DNA from: CAZUGO01 sp964619935
Lineage (GTDB): Bacteria > Planctomycetota > Phycisphaerae > UBA1845 > CAIVHJ01
Length of the DNA stretch: 64,000 nt
Assembly (NCBI GenBank): GCA_964619935.1
Contig: CAZUGO010000066.1
Coordinates: forward strand, 1 to 64,000
Direction of reading: 5' to 3'
Shown here: positions 1 to 7,394 of the stretch, piece by piece
Layout of the letters: each line of letters begins with the position of its first letter
How positions within the stretch are numbered: the first letter of the stretch is position 1
Program-made: the position numbers and the translations under genes
Notes under the pieces: model-generated
What the model saw: the letters and a program-made list of their open reading frames with translations, nothing else
Told to the model about the DNA's origin: nothing
Databases searched by the model: none

Positions 1-1
1 A

Positions 2-97
2 ATTCAGCAGAAATGTAGTGCAGACCTGCGCCCCCCGATCGCCCCTCACACCTTCGCCAACGCCGATCACCACACCTATCTGCGAAAGTCGGACTAG
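2..97 (+). other. Open 3' tail cut by the window edge
   Basis: An open frame of 31 codons runs from the left edge to a TAG stop and could be the end of a gene starting outside the window. I recognise no family in it, and so short a stretch is weak evidence. From 98 to 247 I see no gene or clear signal. Confidence 0.15.
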
Positions 98-247
98 GCC
101 GCCCATTCGCTTCGCGTTTTGTTCGGTGCGGCTGCTGCACAGCACAACAAGGGCTCGCACTCCCCGCTGAACAGGGTTTACCGGGGAGCCTGCCGACCAA
201 GCCGCTTGTCCACTGCCCGCGTCGAGATTAGAATACTCATATCCACG

Positions 248-547
248 ATGCCCATAGCTGTTTACAAGTTCAGCCCGAACCGGATCGACGACCATCAGGA
301 GAAGCTCGGCTTCGACGTGCGCCCGATAATCGAAGTTCGGATGGAACGTCAGCGCCTCTGGGACTTCGGTCAGTTTCTCGTCGACACGTTTCCGCAGCTA
401 TTTGAAAGCCTGGTTACAGGGGCCTCGGAATTCCAAGTACGCAAGAAACTCATCTTCCCCGGCAAGGCAGCGGCCGATGCCCAGACGCTTGCGCTGACCG
501 TTCGAGGACCCGTCTTCATCTTTCCGAGGGTTTCTCGCCGCAAATGA
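248..547 (+). CDS. Hypothetical 99-residue protein paired with toxin remnant
   Basis: I do not recognise this family. The protein begins MPIAVYKF and is predicted soluble, with no signal peptide or membrane segment. It has the central phrase FPQLFESL and ends in a basic tail (FPRVSRRK). The ATG at 248 is chosen over an upstream in-frame start at 119 because the residues before it look like random translation. It lies three bases upstream of a MazF/PemK-like reading frame in the same direction, so it may have been the antitoxin or partner of that toxin. That role is inferred from position only. Confidence 0.4.
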   Translation: MPIAVYKFSPNRIDDHQEKLGFDVRPIIEVRMERQRLWDFGQFLVDTFPQLFESLVTGASEFQVRKKLIFPGKAAADAQTLALTVRGPVFIFPRVSRRK

Positions 548-550
548 CGC

Positions 551-908
551 ATGACCCTGGACATAGAACAGGGCGATGTTTGGGAGATTGATTTCGGGGG
601 TGAAGCCGATACCAGGCCAGGAGTCGTCGTCAGCCGAGACCAACTCAATCTTGGTGACCAAGTTCTCGTTGTGCCATGCACCGGAAAGCACGTTGAGGAA
701 ACGCACGATCCACCCGAACAACGTATTTCTCGCGGCGATCCAAGGTGGCCTTGATCGTGATTCTGCCGCTCAGACACCTTTGGTACAGCCGGTCCGCACA
801 GAGTATTTCAGAAATAAGCGAGGCAAGCTGACAACCGACCAACTCGGCACCGTCCTCGCCGGTCTTGCATGGACCGTCGATTTGTTCGATCGCACGACGG
901 GTCGTTGA
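551..908 (+). pseudogene. Frameshifted PemK/MazF-like toxin
   Basis: Two overlapping frames together spell a MazF/PemK-fold protein. The first (from ATG 551) reads EQGDVWEIDFGG followed by RPGVVVSRD and VVPCTGK, matching the family's N-terminal strands. The second (to the stop at 908) carries VFLAAIQGGLDRDS, VQPVRTEYF and a C-terminal helix, matching the second half. The switch lies near 700-717 and equals one extra base, or two lost. Intact family members are mRNA interferases of about 110 residues, close to the combined length here. As written the gene cannot make a full toxin. A sequencing error or programmed frameshifting is not excluded, but the surrounding debris favours decay. Confidence 0.6.
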
Positions 909-1077
909 AGCTGCGCCCAAACAGCACCGTCAGCCGCCCCTGATCGCGCAAGTCTGCGGGCACGATATTCCGAAGCGTCGAACTCTCTTCCCACTTGACC
1001 TCTTCAAAACACCAGCCGGTCCGCCGGAGGTGGGTTTCCGGTTCTTAGATCCCAAAGGGAGTCTCCTGTTCATATCT
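909..1077. other. Short intergenic stretch, nothing recognised
   Basis: The stretch between the toxin remnant and the recombinase fragment is open on the plus strand but shows no recognisable motif. Confidence 0.3.
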
Positions 1078-1179
1078 AGTGGCAATGGAGACAGGCACCG
1101 CAACGTGCCGCTGCCGTCGCGCACTCTGGATTTGCTTTCGGAAGTATTGGCGTCAGCTACGCGACGCAAAGACTCTTAA
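1078..1179 (+). pseudogene. Tyrosine recombinase fragment, copy 1
   Basis: The translation NGDRHRNVPLPSRTLDLL matches the phrase after the second catalytic region of integrase-type tyrosine recombinases (usually GKGxKxRxVPL). The same stretch, nearly identical, closes the longer fragment at 2321-2557. Only this C-terminal part is present, without the Arg-rich box before it or the final H-x-x-R and Tyr boxes, so it cannot be functional. It marks the left end of duplicated copy 1. Confidence 0.6.
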
Positions 1180-1410
1180 GCAAACAGGTTGAGCCTCATA
1201 GAAGGGACCGGAACTCGAACAACCAACTACCTGAGCTTCCACAACAGCACTAACCCCGACAAAGGGCACAACGGTCGTGGAGATCAGCGAATCCGCCACT
1301 CCTCAATCGGATAATGTGTCAGGAGGGCCCCAATGCCGCCACCTCGATGCGCCTGAAAGCCAGCCACGACTGGATCAAGCCTGGGGCCGTTCCTGCAAAC
1401 CTGGGCGATG

Positions 1411-2070
1411 TCAATCCTCGTCGCCTTCGTTGCCCTCGTTGGCCTCGTCGTTCTCGTCGTTCTCGTCACCTTCGTCGTCCTCGTCGCCCTCGTTATTCTC
1501 GTTGTCCTCGTCGCCCTCGTCGCTTTCGTCGTCCTCGTTGTTCTCGTCGCCCTCGTTGCCCTCGTTGTTCTCGTCGTCCTCGTTGTCCTCGTCACCCTCG
1601 TCTCCGTTGCCCGCGCTTTCGTCGCCTTCATTGTCCTCGTTGCCCTCGTCGCCTGTGTTCGGCTCGTCGCCCTCGTCGCTCTCGTTGCCCTCGTCGCCCT
1701 CGTTGCCCTCGTCGCCCTCGTCGTGCTCGTCGTCCTCGTTGCCCTCGTTGTTCTCGTTGCCCTCGTCGCCCTCGTCGTCCTCGTCAGCCTCGTCGTCCTC
1801 GTTGCCGTCTGTGCAGCTGATGGTGCAGGCAGGGTCCCCGTTGTCCGGAGCGGGGGATAACCCGCCCCCAACGGCCGAAGCCATGCATACGCTGGGTGTC
1901 GCGTAGGCGGTGCCCAGAGCAGTCAGGGCGGCGGCCTGCTTGAGGACCTTGCGGCGTTCGGGGTTCTCGACGTCGTTCTCAGTTTGCGCGGTGCGCTCGT
2001 CCCGTGCTTCCTCGAGGTTCTCGTCCTTGGTTTGGTCGATGCTTCCGTTCTGTGTTTCTTCGTTGCTCAC
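1411..2070 (-). CDS. Acidic (D/N)-E-x triplet-repeat protein, copy 1
   Basis: This 219-residue protein has two parts. Residues 1-60 are hydrophilic and end in PERRKVLKQ, followed by a moderately hydrophobic segment with YATPSV and GGG. After a CTISC pair of cysteines, about 130 residues are nearly pure triplets of the form (D/N)-E-(G/D/N/H/S), giving an extreme negative charge. I chose GTG at 2070 because an AGGAGG (2079-2084) sits eight bases upstream; the GTG at 2079 overlaps that ribosome site. RR-x-x-LK followed by a hydrophobic stretch resembles a Tat signal, while YxxP resembles the leader element bound by PqqD-like domains. The PERR(K/R)xLKQ block recurs in the peptide at 15086-15310, which sits inside a PqqD/kinase operon. 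Function is unknown; export with calcium binding, or use as a modified substrate, are both inferences. Confidence 0.75.
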   Translation of the reverse strand: MSNEETQNGSIDQTKDENLEEARDERTAQTENDVENPERRKVLKQAAALTALGTAYATPSVCMASAVGGGLSPAPDNGDPACTISCTDGNEDDEADEDDEGDEGNENNEGNEDDEHDEGDEGNEGDEGNESDEGDEPNTGDEGNEDNEGDESAGNGDEGDEDNEDDENNEGNEGDENNEDDESDEGDEDNENNEGDEDDEGDENDENDEANEGNEGDED

Positions 2071-2298
2071 CAGTACCACCTCCTGGCCCCAGGCACATAA
2101 TTGAGTTGATTACCTATTGTCCGCCTCCGAATACTTGGCTTCGGCGAACTCCCAGGCCAGCCAAAGGCCGGCCGCGCTCCAAGAAGGGGCTGACCATTGC
2201 CAAGAATATCCCGCATTGTATACGGGCTCCTTTAGGCGCTATGCCGCGCCCGGGCACTGAGGTCGCGTGCCGGCGCGGCCTTCAGAGGTGGCAAAACC

Positions 2299-2320
2299 AT
2301 CACGTTGACGGCAGCAGGCA
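2299..2320. other. Junction after duplicated unit 1
   Basis: The sequence shared by both units ends at GGCAAAACC. Unit 1 continues into a recombinase fragment, whereas unit 2 continues into unrelated DNA. Confidence 0.5.
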
Positions 2321-2557
2321 TTGGCCAAGCACTACGTCCGATCGCCGGAGAAGATCGGCCTGATCATGATGTACTCGTGCGGCTTACGCGTATCAGAAGC
2401 CATACGGTTGAAAGCTGAGGACGTCGCCGGCCGTCGGATGGCCGTCTGCGTACGCAGTGGCAAGGGAGACAAGCACCGCAACGTGCCGCTGCCGTCACGC
2501 ACTCTGGATTTGCTTTCGGAAGTATTGGCGTCAGCTACGCGACGCAAGAACTCTTAA
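2321..2557 (+). pseudogene. Tyrosine recombinase/integrase fragment, copy 2
   Basis: The 78-residue open frame carries the first catalytic box of phage-integrase-type recombinases, seen as MYSCGLRVSEAIRLKAEDV with the conserved Arg in GLRVSE. It continues through VRSGKGDKHRNVPLP, the lysine-containing turn. It stops before the H-x-x-R and Tyr boxes and has no N-terminal DNA-binding domain, so it is a remnant. Its last third is duplicated at 1078-1179, so duplication of this locus took part of the gene with it. Such enzymes move integrons, phages and islands. Confidence 0.7.
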
Positions 2558-3649
2558 TCAAACAGGTTGAGCCTCATAGAAGGGACCGGAACTCGAACAA
2601 CCAACTACCTGAGCTTCCACAACAATCAGCGAATCCGCCACTCCTCAATCGGATAATGTGTCAGGAGGGCCCCAATGCCGCCGCCTCGATGCGCCTGAAA
2701 ACCAGCCACGTCTGGATCAAGCCTGGGGCCGTTCCTGCAAACCTGGCCGATGTCAAACCTCGTCGCCTTCGTTGCCCTCGTCGGCCTCGTCGTTCTCGTT
2801 GCCCTCGTCCTGTTCATTGTCCTCGTCGCCCTCGTTGCCCTCGTCGTCCTCGTCGCTTTCATTGTTCTCGTTGCCTTCGTCGCCCTCGTTGTCCTCATCG
2901 TTCTCGTCGCTCTCGTCGTCCTCGTCGTTCTCGTCACCTTCGTTGCCCTCGTCTCCGTTGCCCGGGCCTTCGTCGCCTTCATTGTCCTCGTTGTCCTCGT
3001 CGCCCTCGTTGTTCTCGTTGCCCTCGTCGCCCTCGTTGTTCTCGTCGCCCTCGTTGCCCTCGGTGCCCTCGTCGCCCTCGTCGCCCTCGTCGCCCTCGTT
3101 GCCCTCGTTGTCCTCGTCGTGCTCGTCGTTCTCGTCAGCCTCGTCGCCCTCGTTGCCGTCTGTGCAGCTGATGGTGCAGGCAGGGTCCCCGTTGTCCGGA
3201 GCGGGGGATAACCCGCCCCCAACGGCCGAAGCCATGCATACGCTGGGCGTCGCGTAGGCGGTGCCCAGAGCAGTCAGGGCGGCGGCCTGTTTGAGGACCC
3301 TGCGGCGTTCGGGGTTCTCGACGCCGTTCTCAGTTTGCTCGGTGCGCTCGTCCCGTGCTTCCGCGAGATTCTCGTCCTTGGTTTGGTCGATGCTTCCGTT
3401 CTGTGTTTCTTCGTTGCTCACCAGTACCACCTCCTGCGCCCAGGCACATGATTGAGTTGATTACCTATTGTCCGCGTCCGAATACTTGGCTTCGGCGAAC
3501 TCCCAGGCCAGCCGCAGGCCGGCCGCGCTCCAAGAAGGGACTGACCATTGCCAAGAATATCCCGCATTGTATACGGGCTCCTTCAGGCACTATGCCGCGC
3601 CCGGGCACTGAGGTTGCGTGCCGGCGCGGTCTTCAGAGGTGGCAAAACC
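2456..3649. repeat. Tandem duplication, unit 2
   Basis: This is the second copy of the unit at 1078-2298. Right of it (3650 onwards) the sequence becomes unrelated. Confidence 0.9.
2753..3421 (-). CDS. Acidic (D/N)-E-x triplet-repeat protein, copy 2
   Basis: This 222-residue paralogue of 1411-2070 has an almost identical first 90 residues, including PERRRVLKQ, AYATPSV, GGG and CTISC. Its repeat tract has the same (D/N)-E-x grammar in a different order and ends in GDEV. GTG at 3421 is the start by the same AGGAGG argument. The contrast between a frozen N-terminus and a shuffled repeat tract fits triplet-repeat slippage after duplication. The gene reads away from the oxygenase/PqqD operon that starts 600 bases to the right. 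It is the nearest candidate substrate of that operon, but no experiment supports this. Confidence 0.75.
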   Translation of the reverse strand: MSNEETQNGSIDQTKDENLAEARDERTEQTENGVENPERRRVLKQAAALTALGTAYATPSVCMASAVGGGLSPAPDNGDPACTISCTDGNEGDEADENDEHDEDNEGNEGDEGDEGDEGTEGNEGDENNEGDEGNENNEGDEDNEDNEGDEGPGNGDEGNEGDENDEDDESDENDEDNEGDEGNENNESDEDDEGNEGDEDNEQDEGNENDEADEGNEGDEV

Positions 3650-4021
3650 GTCGCTGCTTAGACGGGGAACCGAACTGCTGCTGCTATTTTTCCGCCAGGC
3701 TGCGGCTGTGTCAAGAAGGGCAAGGCGCAATCGTTCGGCTGGTGCTCAAGATTAGAAAGATTAGAACACGGCGGCATCTACCGTCCCGCGCCCGCCCCGT
3801 TTTGCAATGAGTGGGCCTCGTGGACCGGGTGCGGATGCCATCCCGGGTGGCGGGTGGCATGTATCTTGCTCAGGCCTTTCTTCCAGCCTGGTGCATGCCC
3901 TCTCAGCGGTAGACGATATCGGTTATAATGCGGGGCATCTTGGGCGGGTGAGCGCGGGGAGGCAATCCCCTAAGGTGCGACCCGCCGGCCCGACAACGAT
4001 TGAGCATTTGGGGAATAGGCG
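3650..4021. other. Leader region of the oxygenase operon
   Basis: I find no convincing gene here. The stretch separates the duplicated zone from the operon at 4022 and holds one good -10 hexamer, listed separately. There are scattered G-rich runs near 3950 but no clear hairpin plus T-run. Confidence 0.4.
3924..3929 (+). promoter_or_regulatory. Candidate -10 box for the 4022 operon
   Basis: A perfect TATAAT lies 92 bases before the first start codon of the operon. No good -35 element is present 16-18 bases upstream, so the assignment rests on the -10 hexamer and position alone. Confidence 0.35.
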
Positions 4022-4672
4022 ATGAACCCGCCAGCGCGCCTGAAGATGGAGCGACAGTCGTATTTTCCGACCCTCGTTTTTAGGTTTGAGCTTCCCGAGG
4101 CTCAATCCCTGAATGCTCGATTACTGCCCTTGATCTACGCGGAACGAGAGAAGGATCTTAAGGGCATTGAGCGCTCGAACTTTCGAGAACTGGGCGGCTG
4201 GCACAGCCACAACGACCTGCATAAGTCCCCGAAATACTCAGAGTTGACCGACCGCATCAACGCGGCCGCGGACTTGATGTCCATCGATTTGGGGTATCAC
4301 AAGTCCTACTCGCTACGAATCGGCACGATGTGGTCCATTATCAATCCTCCAGGGTCCTTTAACCGTGCCCACATTCACCCAGGGTGCATCTGGAGCGGTG
4401 TCTACTATGTGCAAGCTCCTGAGCACTCGGGCAAGATCGCGTTCACCGATCCTCGTACAGAGAACCTGATGCAGAAACCGAAGTTCATCCCCAACAAGAA
4501 GCAACCCAAATATTGCTGGAGTAAAGTGAATTTCACACCGGTAGCCGGCATAATGCTCATATTCCCCAGCTGGCTATATCACAGCGTTCACCCTAACCTG
4601 TCTGAAAAGAATGAAGGGGAATGTGAGCGGATCATTGTAAGTTTCAACCTTTCCCAAAGGAAAGACTCGTGA
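4022..4672 (+). CDS. TIGR02466-type putative 2OG-Fe(II) oxygenase
   Basis: This 216-residue soluble protein matches the TIGR02466 family, predicted to be non-haem iron and 2-oxoglutarate dependent. Visible marks are N-R-A-H117-I-H119 followed by SGVYYVQAPE, an F-x-DPR turn, and a second histidine box FPSWLYHSVHPN (H187, H190) with an Arg near residue 206 in RIIVSFNL. Family members are thought to hydroxylate a protein or small molecule; the substrate is not known. It is the first gene of an operon with a PqqD-like protein, an HPr-kinase-like protein and a nucleotidyltransferase. Modification of a peptide, perhaps Asp or Asn side chains of the nearby acidic repeat proteins, is therefore a reasonable but untested idea. 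A later Met (codon 9) is an alternative start. Confidence 0.75.
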   Translation: MNPPARLKMERQSYFPTLVFRFELPEAQSLNARLLPLIYAEREKDLKGIERSNFRELGGWHSHNDLHKSPKYSELTDRINAAADLMSIDLGYHKSYSLRIGTMWSIINPPGSFNRAHIHPGCIWSGVYYVQAPEHSGKIAFTDPRTENLMQKPKFIPNKKQPKYCWSKVNFTPVAGIMLIFPSWLYHSVHPNLSEKNEGECERIIVSFNLSQRKDS

Positions 4673-4717
4673 GTATTCCGGCGCGGTTGCCAGTCGCAGT
4701 TGTGTGATCGTCGCGCG

Positions 4718-5032
4718 ATGGACAGGGTGAAACCGGTGAAGAGGCACACGCACCCGCAATCCTTGGACCCACGGATGCCCAAGCGGCGGGCGGGCGTGAT
4801 CGAGCGCGAGCTGTTGACGGAGTTGGTGCTGTACGATCCAGAAACCGACAGCGCCTTTCTGCTGAACCATGTGTCGGCCGCGATTTGGCGGCTGTGCGAC
4901 GGGCAAGACGCGTTGCGACAGGTTGCCGAGCAAATCGCGACATGCTTCGGTATTCCGCTAGAGACCGCGGTCGAGGACCTCACGGCAACGATCGAACGGT
5001 TTCATCGTGACCGACTGCTGGTTCCCGGTTGA
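4718..5032 (+). CDS. PqqD-like peptide-binding protein (locus 1)
   Basis: This 104-residue protein has the PqqD fold signature: an early strand ELVLYDPETDSAFLLN, then a winged-helix-like part with IWRLCDGQD, V-A-E-Q-I and a C-terminal helix ending LLVPG. PqqD-like domains are RiPP recognition elements that hold leader peptides for modifying enzymes. The following HPr-kinase-like and nucleotidyltransferase genes match the neighbourhood of the PqqD-type chaperones of HPr-rel-A systems. ATG 4718 is preferred over TTG 4700. The corresponding gene of the second locus is 14713-15039. Confidence 0.75.
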   Translation: MDRVKPVKRHTHPQSLDPRMPKRRAGVIERELLTELVLYDPETDSAFLLNHVSAAIWRLCDGQDALRQVAEQIATCFGIPLETAVEDLTATIERFHRDRLLVPG

Positions 5033-5102
5033 CCTGCGGCGAAACCGCCGAGCCCGGTCGGCAGGCTCAACGCGTTGTCGTGTCTTCGCGTCCCCGAGTT
5101 CC

Positions 5103-5963
5103 ATGGACGTCCGTTCCTTGAAGAATTCACAAACCTATCGATTTCCAGGTGTGTGCGTACGGGTTGACTCGGCCGTGGAGTCTGCATTGCGGGAAATCGC
5201 TCAGGTCTATGCCGCGTTTGCCGATGCCACGCAAGTTCCCGACCAACCTACGTTCACCATTCACCGCCGCAATGGCCATTTGACTATTGCGCGACGCGTT
5301 GACTCCGGCCGAGCGCCTGAGGCCTCGGTTCGACCGGGGTGCCTCATGCCGCGGGTTGAGCGTATGATCAACCTTCACGTGGTCGAGCACTTGGGTGATC
5401 GCTTGGTGTTGCATGGCGCGGGTGTGACCTGGCGCGGACGGTCACTGATCTTGCCGGCACCGTCGGGGAACGGCAAGAGTACGCTGACCGCTGGTTTGGT
5501 CGAGCGCGCGTGCGGCTATCTAACGGACGAGCTGGTAATTCTTCACCCACGCCTGGACACGGTCGTTCCGTTTCCCAAAGCGCTCTCTTTGAAGCAAGGC
5601 TCATTCGAGCGCTTTGAGTCGCTCGGTCCGGAGCCAACCGGCCCTGAGCACGACCGGGTGTGGTATCTCGACGCCGAACGGCTGCGACCCGGGAGCGTCG
5701 TCAAGACGCCGACGCCGATCGGCTGGATCCTTTTTCCCCGGTTCGAACCAGGGGCGAAGACCCGAATCCAGGCGCTCACGGTTGGAGAAACGGTGTTGGG
5801 CCTGTTCGAGAACACGGTCAACCTAGCCCTGCACAAGGAGCGCGGATTGGACCGCTTGATCGCGATCGCCCAAGAGGCGCCTGGCTATCGATTGGTCTTC
5901 GGCGATCTCGACGATGCCTGCAGCGCCATCCTGGAGATCGTCGCGGATAACGGGCCATCGTGA
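5103..5963 (+). CDS. HPr-kinase-like protein (locus 1)
   Basis: This 286-residue protein has a P-loop LPAPSGNGKST with Lys125, followed by GYLTDELVIL, which matches the Walker B-like acidic region of HPr kinase/phosphatase relatives. The downstream region FPKALSLKQGSFE and a late FPRFEPG are shared in order with the paralogue at 13809-14729. Canonical HprK phosphorylates a serine of HPr; relatives of this type sit beside PqqD and nucleotidyltransferase genes and are thought to act on peptides. I chose ATG 5103 because earlier starts overlap the PqqD-like gene in a frame without family resemblance. The stop overlaps the next start (GTGA), suggesting coupled translation. Confidence 0.75.
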   Translation: MDVRSLKNSQTYRFPGVCVRVDSAVESALREIAQVYAAFADATQVPDQPTFTIHRRNGHLTIARRVDSGRAPEASVRPGCLMPRVERMINLHVVEHLGDRLVLHGAGVTWRGRSLILPAPSGNGKSTLTAGLVERACGYLTDELVILHPRLDTVVPFPKALSLKQGSFERFESLGPEPTGPEHDRVWYLDAERLRPGSVVKTPTPIGWILFPRFEPGAKTRIQALTVGETVLGLFENTVNLALHKERGLDRLIAIAQEAPGYRLVFGDLDDACSAILEIVADNGPS

Positions 5964-7105
5964 ACCTGGGAACCGCAGACAGCTTCCTTCTGCGATGCGT
6001 TCGAGCGGGCCTGGCTGGGGAGCCGATCGATTGGGACCACACGCCATACCTTGATTGGGATGGGCTGTGTGACGCGGCACAGCAACACCAAGTCCAGCCG
6101 CTCGTGTACGAGGCCTTCAAGCTGGGTCGCGACGAGGACCGATTGCCGGAAGCGGTTCGGACACGCCTGCTCCTGAACTATTATCCCACGGGGATGCGGA
6201 ACGCCTTCGTCCAGGAACAGCTTGCGGTCATTCTTCGCGCGGTGACCGCAAGTGGCGTCGATGTGATGCTTCTGAAAGGCGCCGTGCTGGCCTTCCAGGA
6301 TTATTCGCGACCCGAGCACCGCGGGTTGGGCGATGTAGATTTGCTCGTAAGAGAGCATCAGTTCGAGACGCTTCTGGAGGCGCTGACCTCGCTGGGATAT
6401 TGTGGATCGATTCCAAACGTCCCCTGTTGTGATCTGCCGCGATACGCCCATAGTGTGCGCCAGCTCCGATTCAGCTCCGGGAGGCCTCCGAGACTCGAAG
6501 TCCACTTGCGAGTGCTGAATGCCGGCGTGGCAGTTGCCGCAGAACCTGCGTGGGACGACGCCAAGCCGTGTGTCGTCGGTGGTGTGCGCGTGCTCCGTCC
6601 GTCGAATGAGCGCTTCCTCCTGCACCTCTGTCTCCACGCCCAGCAGCACGCGTTCTCGCTGCTCCGATTGTTTGTCGACATTGCCGTGTGGTTTCGGGCC
6701 CGCAAGATCGACCCGGAGCGTTTCCTGTTTCTCGCTCGGCACCATCATCTCGCCACGACCGCCCATTACGCCCTCGCCTACACGGACCGCCTGCTCGGGC
6801 TGCCGGAGGGTGAATCGATTCGGGAGCGGTTGAGGCCTGCGATGTGGAAGCGACGCTTATTTGAAGCGCTATGGCACGACCGCGAGGTTCGGTCGCTGAG
6901 CGCCCAGCGCGGCCCTCAGGAGGCGGAACTCGCCCGTGCGTATCTGCTCGGGGAGGCCCCGATGCGACACAAAGCGCGGTTTCTCTGGCAGATCCTGATG
7001 CCGCCGCGCGCCTGGCTGACGTCGGATCCGAGCGAACACCGATCGCGGAGCCGTCGCCTTGCGCGGGCTTGCCGCTTGGCATGGAGGGGTTTGACCGAGA
7101 TCTAG
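5960..7105 (+). CDS. NTP_transf_5-type nucleotidyltransferase (locus 1)
   Basis: This 381-residue protein of the uncharacterised nucleotidyltransferase family carries LLKGAVLAF (Lys106-Gly107), then RGLGDVDLLV with the metal-binding Asp pair (D125, D127). Later segments with LLHLCLHAQQHAF fit the helical C-terminal part of the family. GTG at 5960 overlaps the kinase stop. Such enzymes may transfer a nucleotide to a peptide or to a partner protein; none has been assigned here. Its paralogue is 15317-16444. No gene on this strand follows within 290 bases, so it probably ends the operon. Confidence 0.75.
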   Translation: MNLGTADSFLLRCVRAGLAGEPIDWDHTPYLDWDGLCDAAQQHQVQPLVYEAFKLGRDEDRLPEAVRTRLLLNYYPTGMRNAFVQEQLAVILRAVTASGVDVMLLKGAVLAFQDYSRPEHRGLGDVDLLVREHQFETLLEALTSLGYCGSIPNVPCCDLPRYAHSVRQLRFSSGRPPRLEVHLRVLNAGVAVAAEPAWDDAKPCVVGGVRVLRPSNERFLLHLCLHAQQHAFSLLRLFVDIAVWFRARKIDPERFLFLARHHHLATTAHYALAYTDRLLGLPEGESIRERLRPAMWKRRLFEALWHDREVRSLSAQRGPQEAELARAYLLGEAPMRHKARFLWQILMPPRAWLTSDPSEHRSRSRRLARACRLAWRGLTEI

Positions 7106-7394
7106 CGAAATTGCCCCTTCATCTTCGATCGTTCGGATGCCCGGCGGCTGCTCCAGGTCGCCCGTACCTTGATGGACAACCCCAGGGGCCCGATGAGGGG
7201 AAGGAAACGAGCCTGATTTCAGATCCCAAGGAGTGCTTCATGATCACGCCCGCTGTGCTGATGTAGACGGTGACGTGCATGCGGCATGTCGCGCGTATCT
7301 GGACTCGGCACGCGCACCGCTACCGCCCATGCCCGCCGTCCACGCGCCCCAATGGCTGCGGGCGCGGTGTGGCTGCAAACACGGGCCTGGCCGC
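7106..7394. other. Convergent intergenic region
   Basis: The region lies between the nucleotidyltransferase stop and the end of the converging Kazal gene. A perfect-looking ribosome site (AAGGAG near 7230) precedes an ATG that opens only eight codons, MITPAVLM. I see no family and no intrinsic terminator with a T-run. Confidence 0.4.

Larger units (their letters stand above)
1078..2298. repeat. Tandem duplication, unit 1
   Basis: This unit and 2456-3649 are near-identical over their whole length. Each contains the recombinase tail, an intergenic stretch with the phrase CAAACAGGTTGAGCCTCATA (unit 1 has AGCAAACAGG, unit 2 ATCAAACAGG), the acidic-repeat gene on the minus strand and its upstream region, and ends at GGTGGCAAAACC. 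Differences are scattered point changes plus triplet-repeat length changes in the acidic gene. The offset between copies falls from about 1378 to 1351 bases. Confidence 0.9.

Noticed and set aside
1408..3211. Possible CRISPR or satellite array in the repeated DNA
   Set aside because: Periodicity is triplet-based without unique spacers and it encodes a protein; no Cas genes are present.
1314..3257. Plus-strand frames with RRPR, SLPSS or VLVAL repeats
   Set aside because: They are the other readings of the triplet-repeat DNA; only the minus-strand frame has a ribosome site and a conserved N-terminus in both copies.
7230..7266. AAGGAG followed by an eight-codon frame
   Set aside because: Good spacing, but the peptide is too short and nothing else supports translation.
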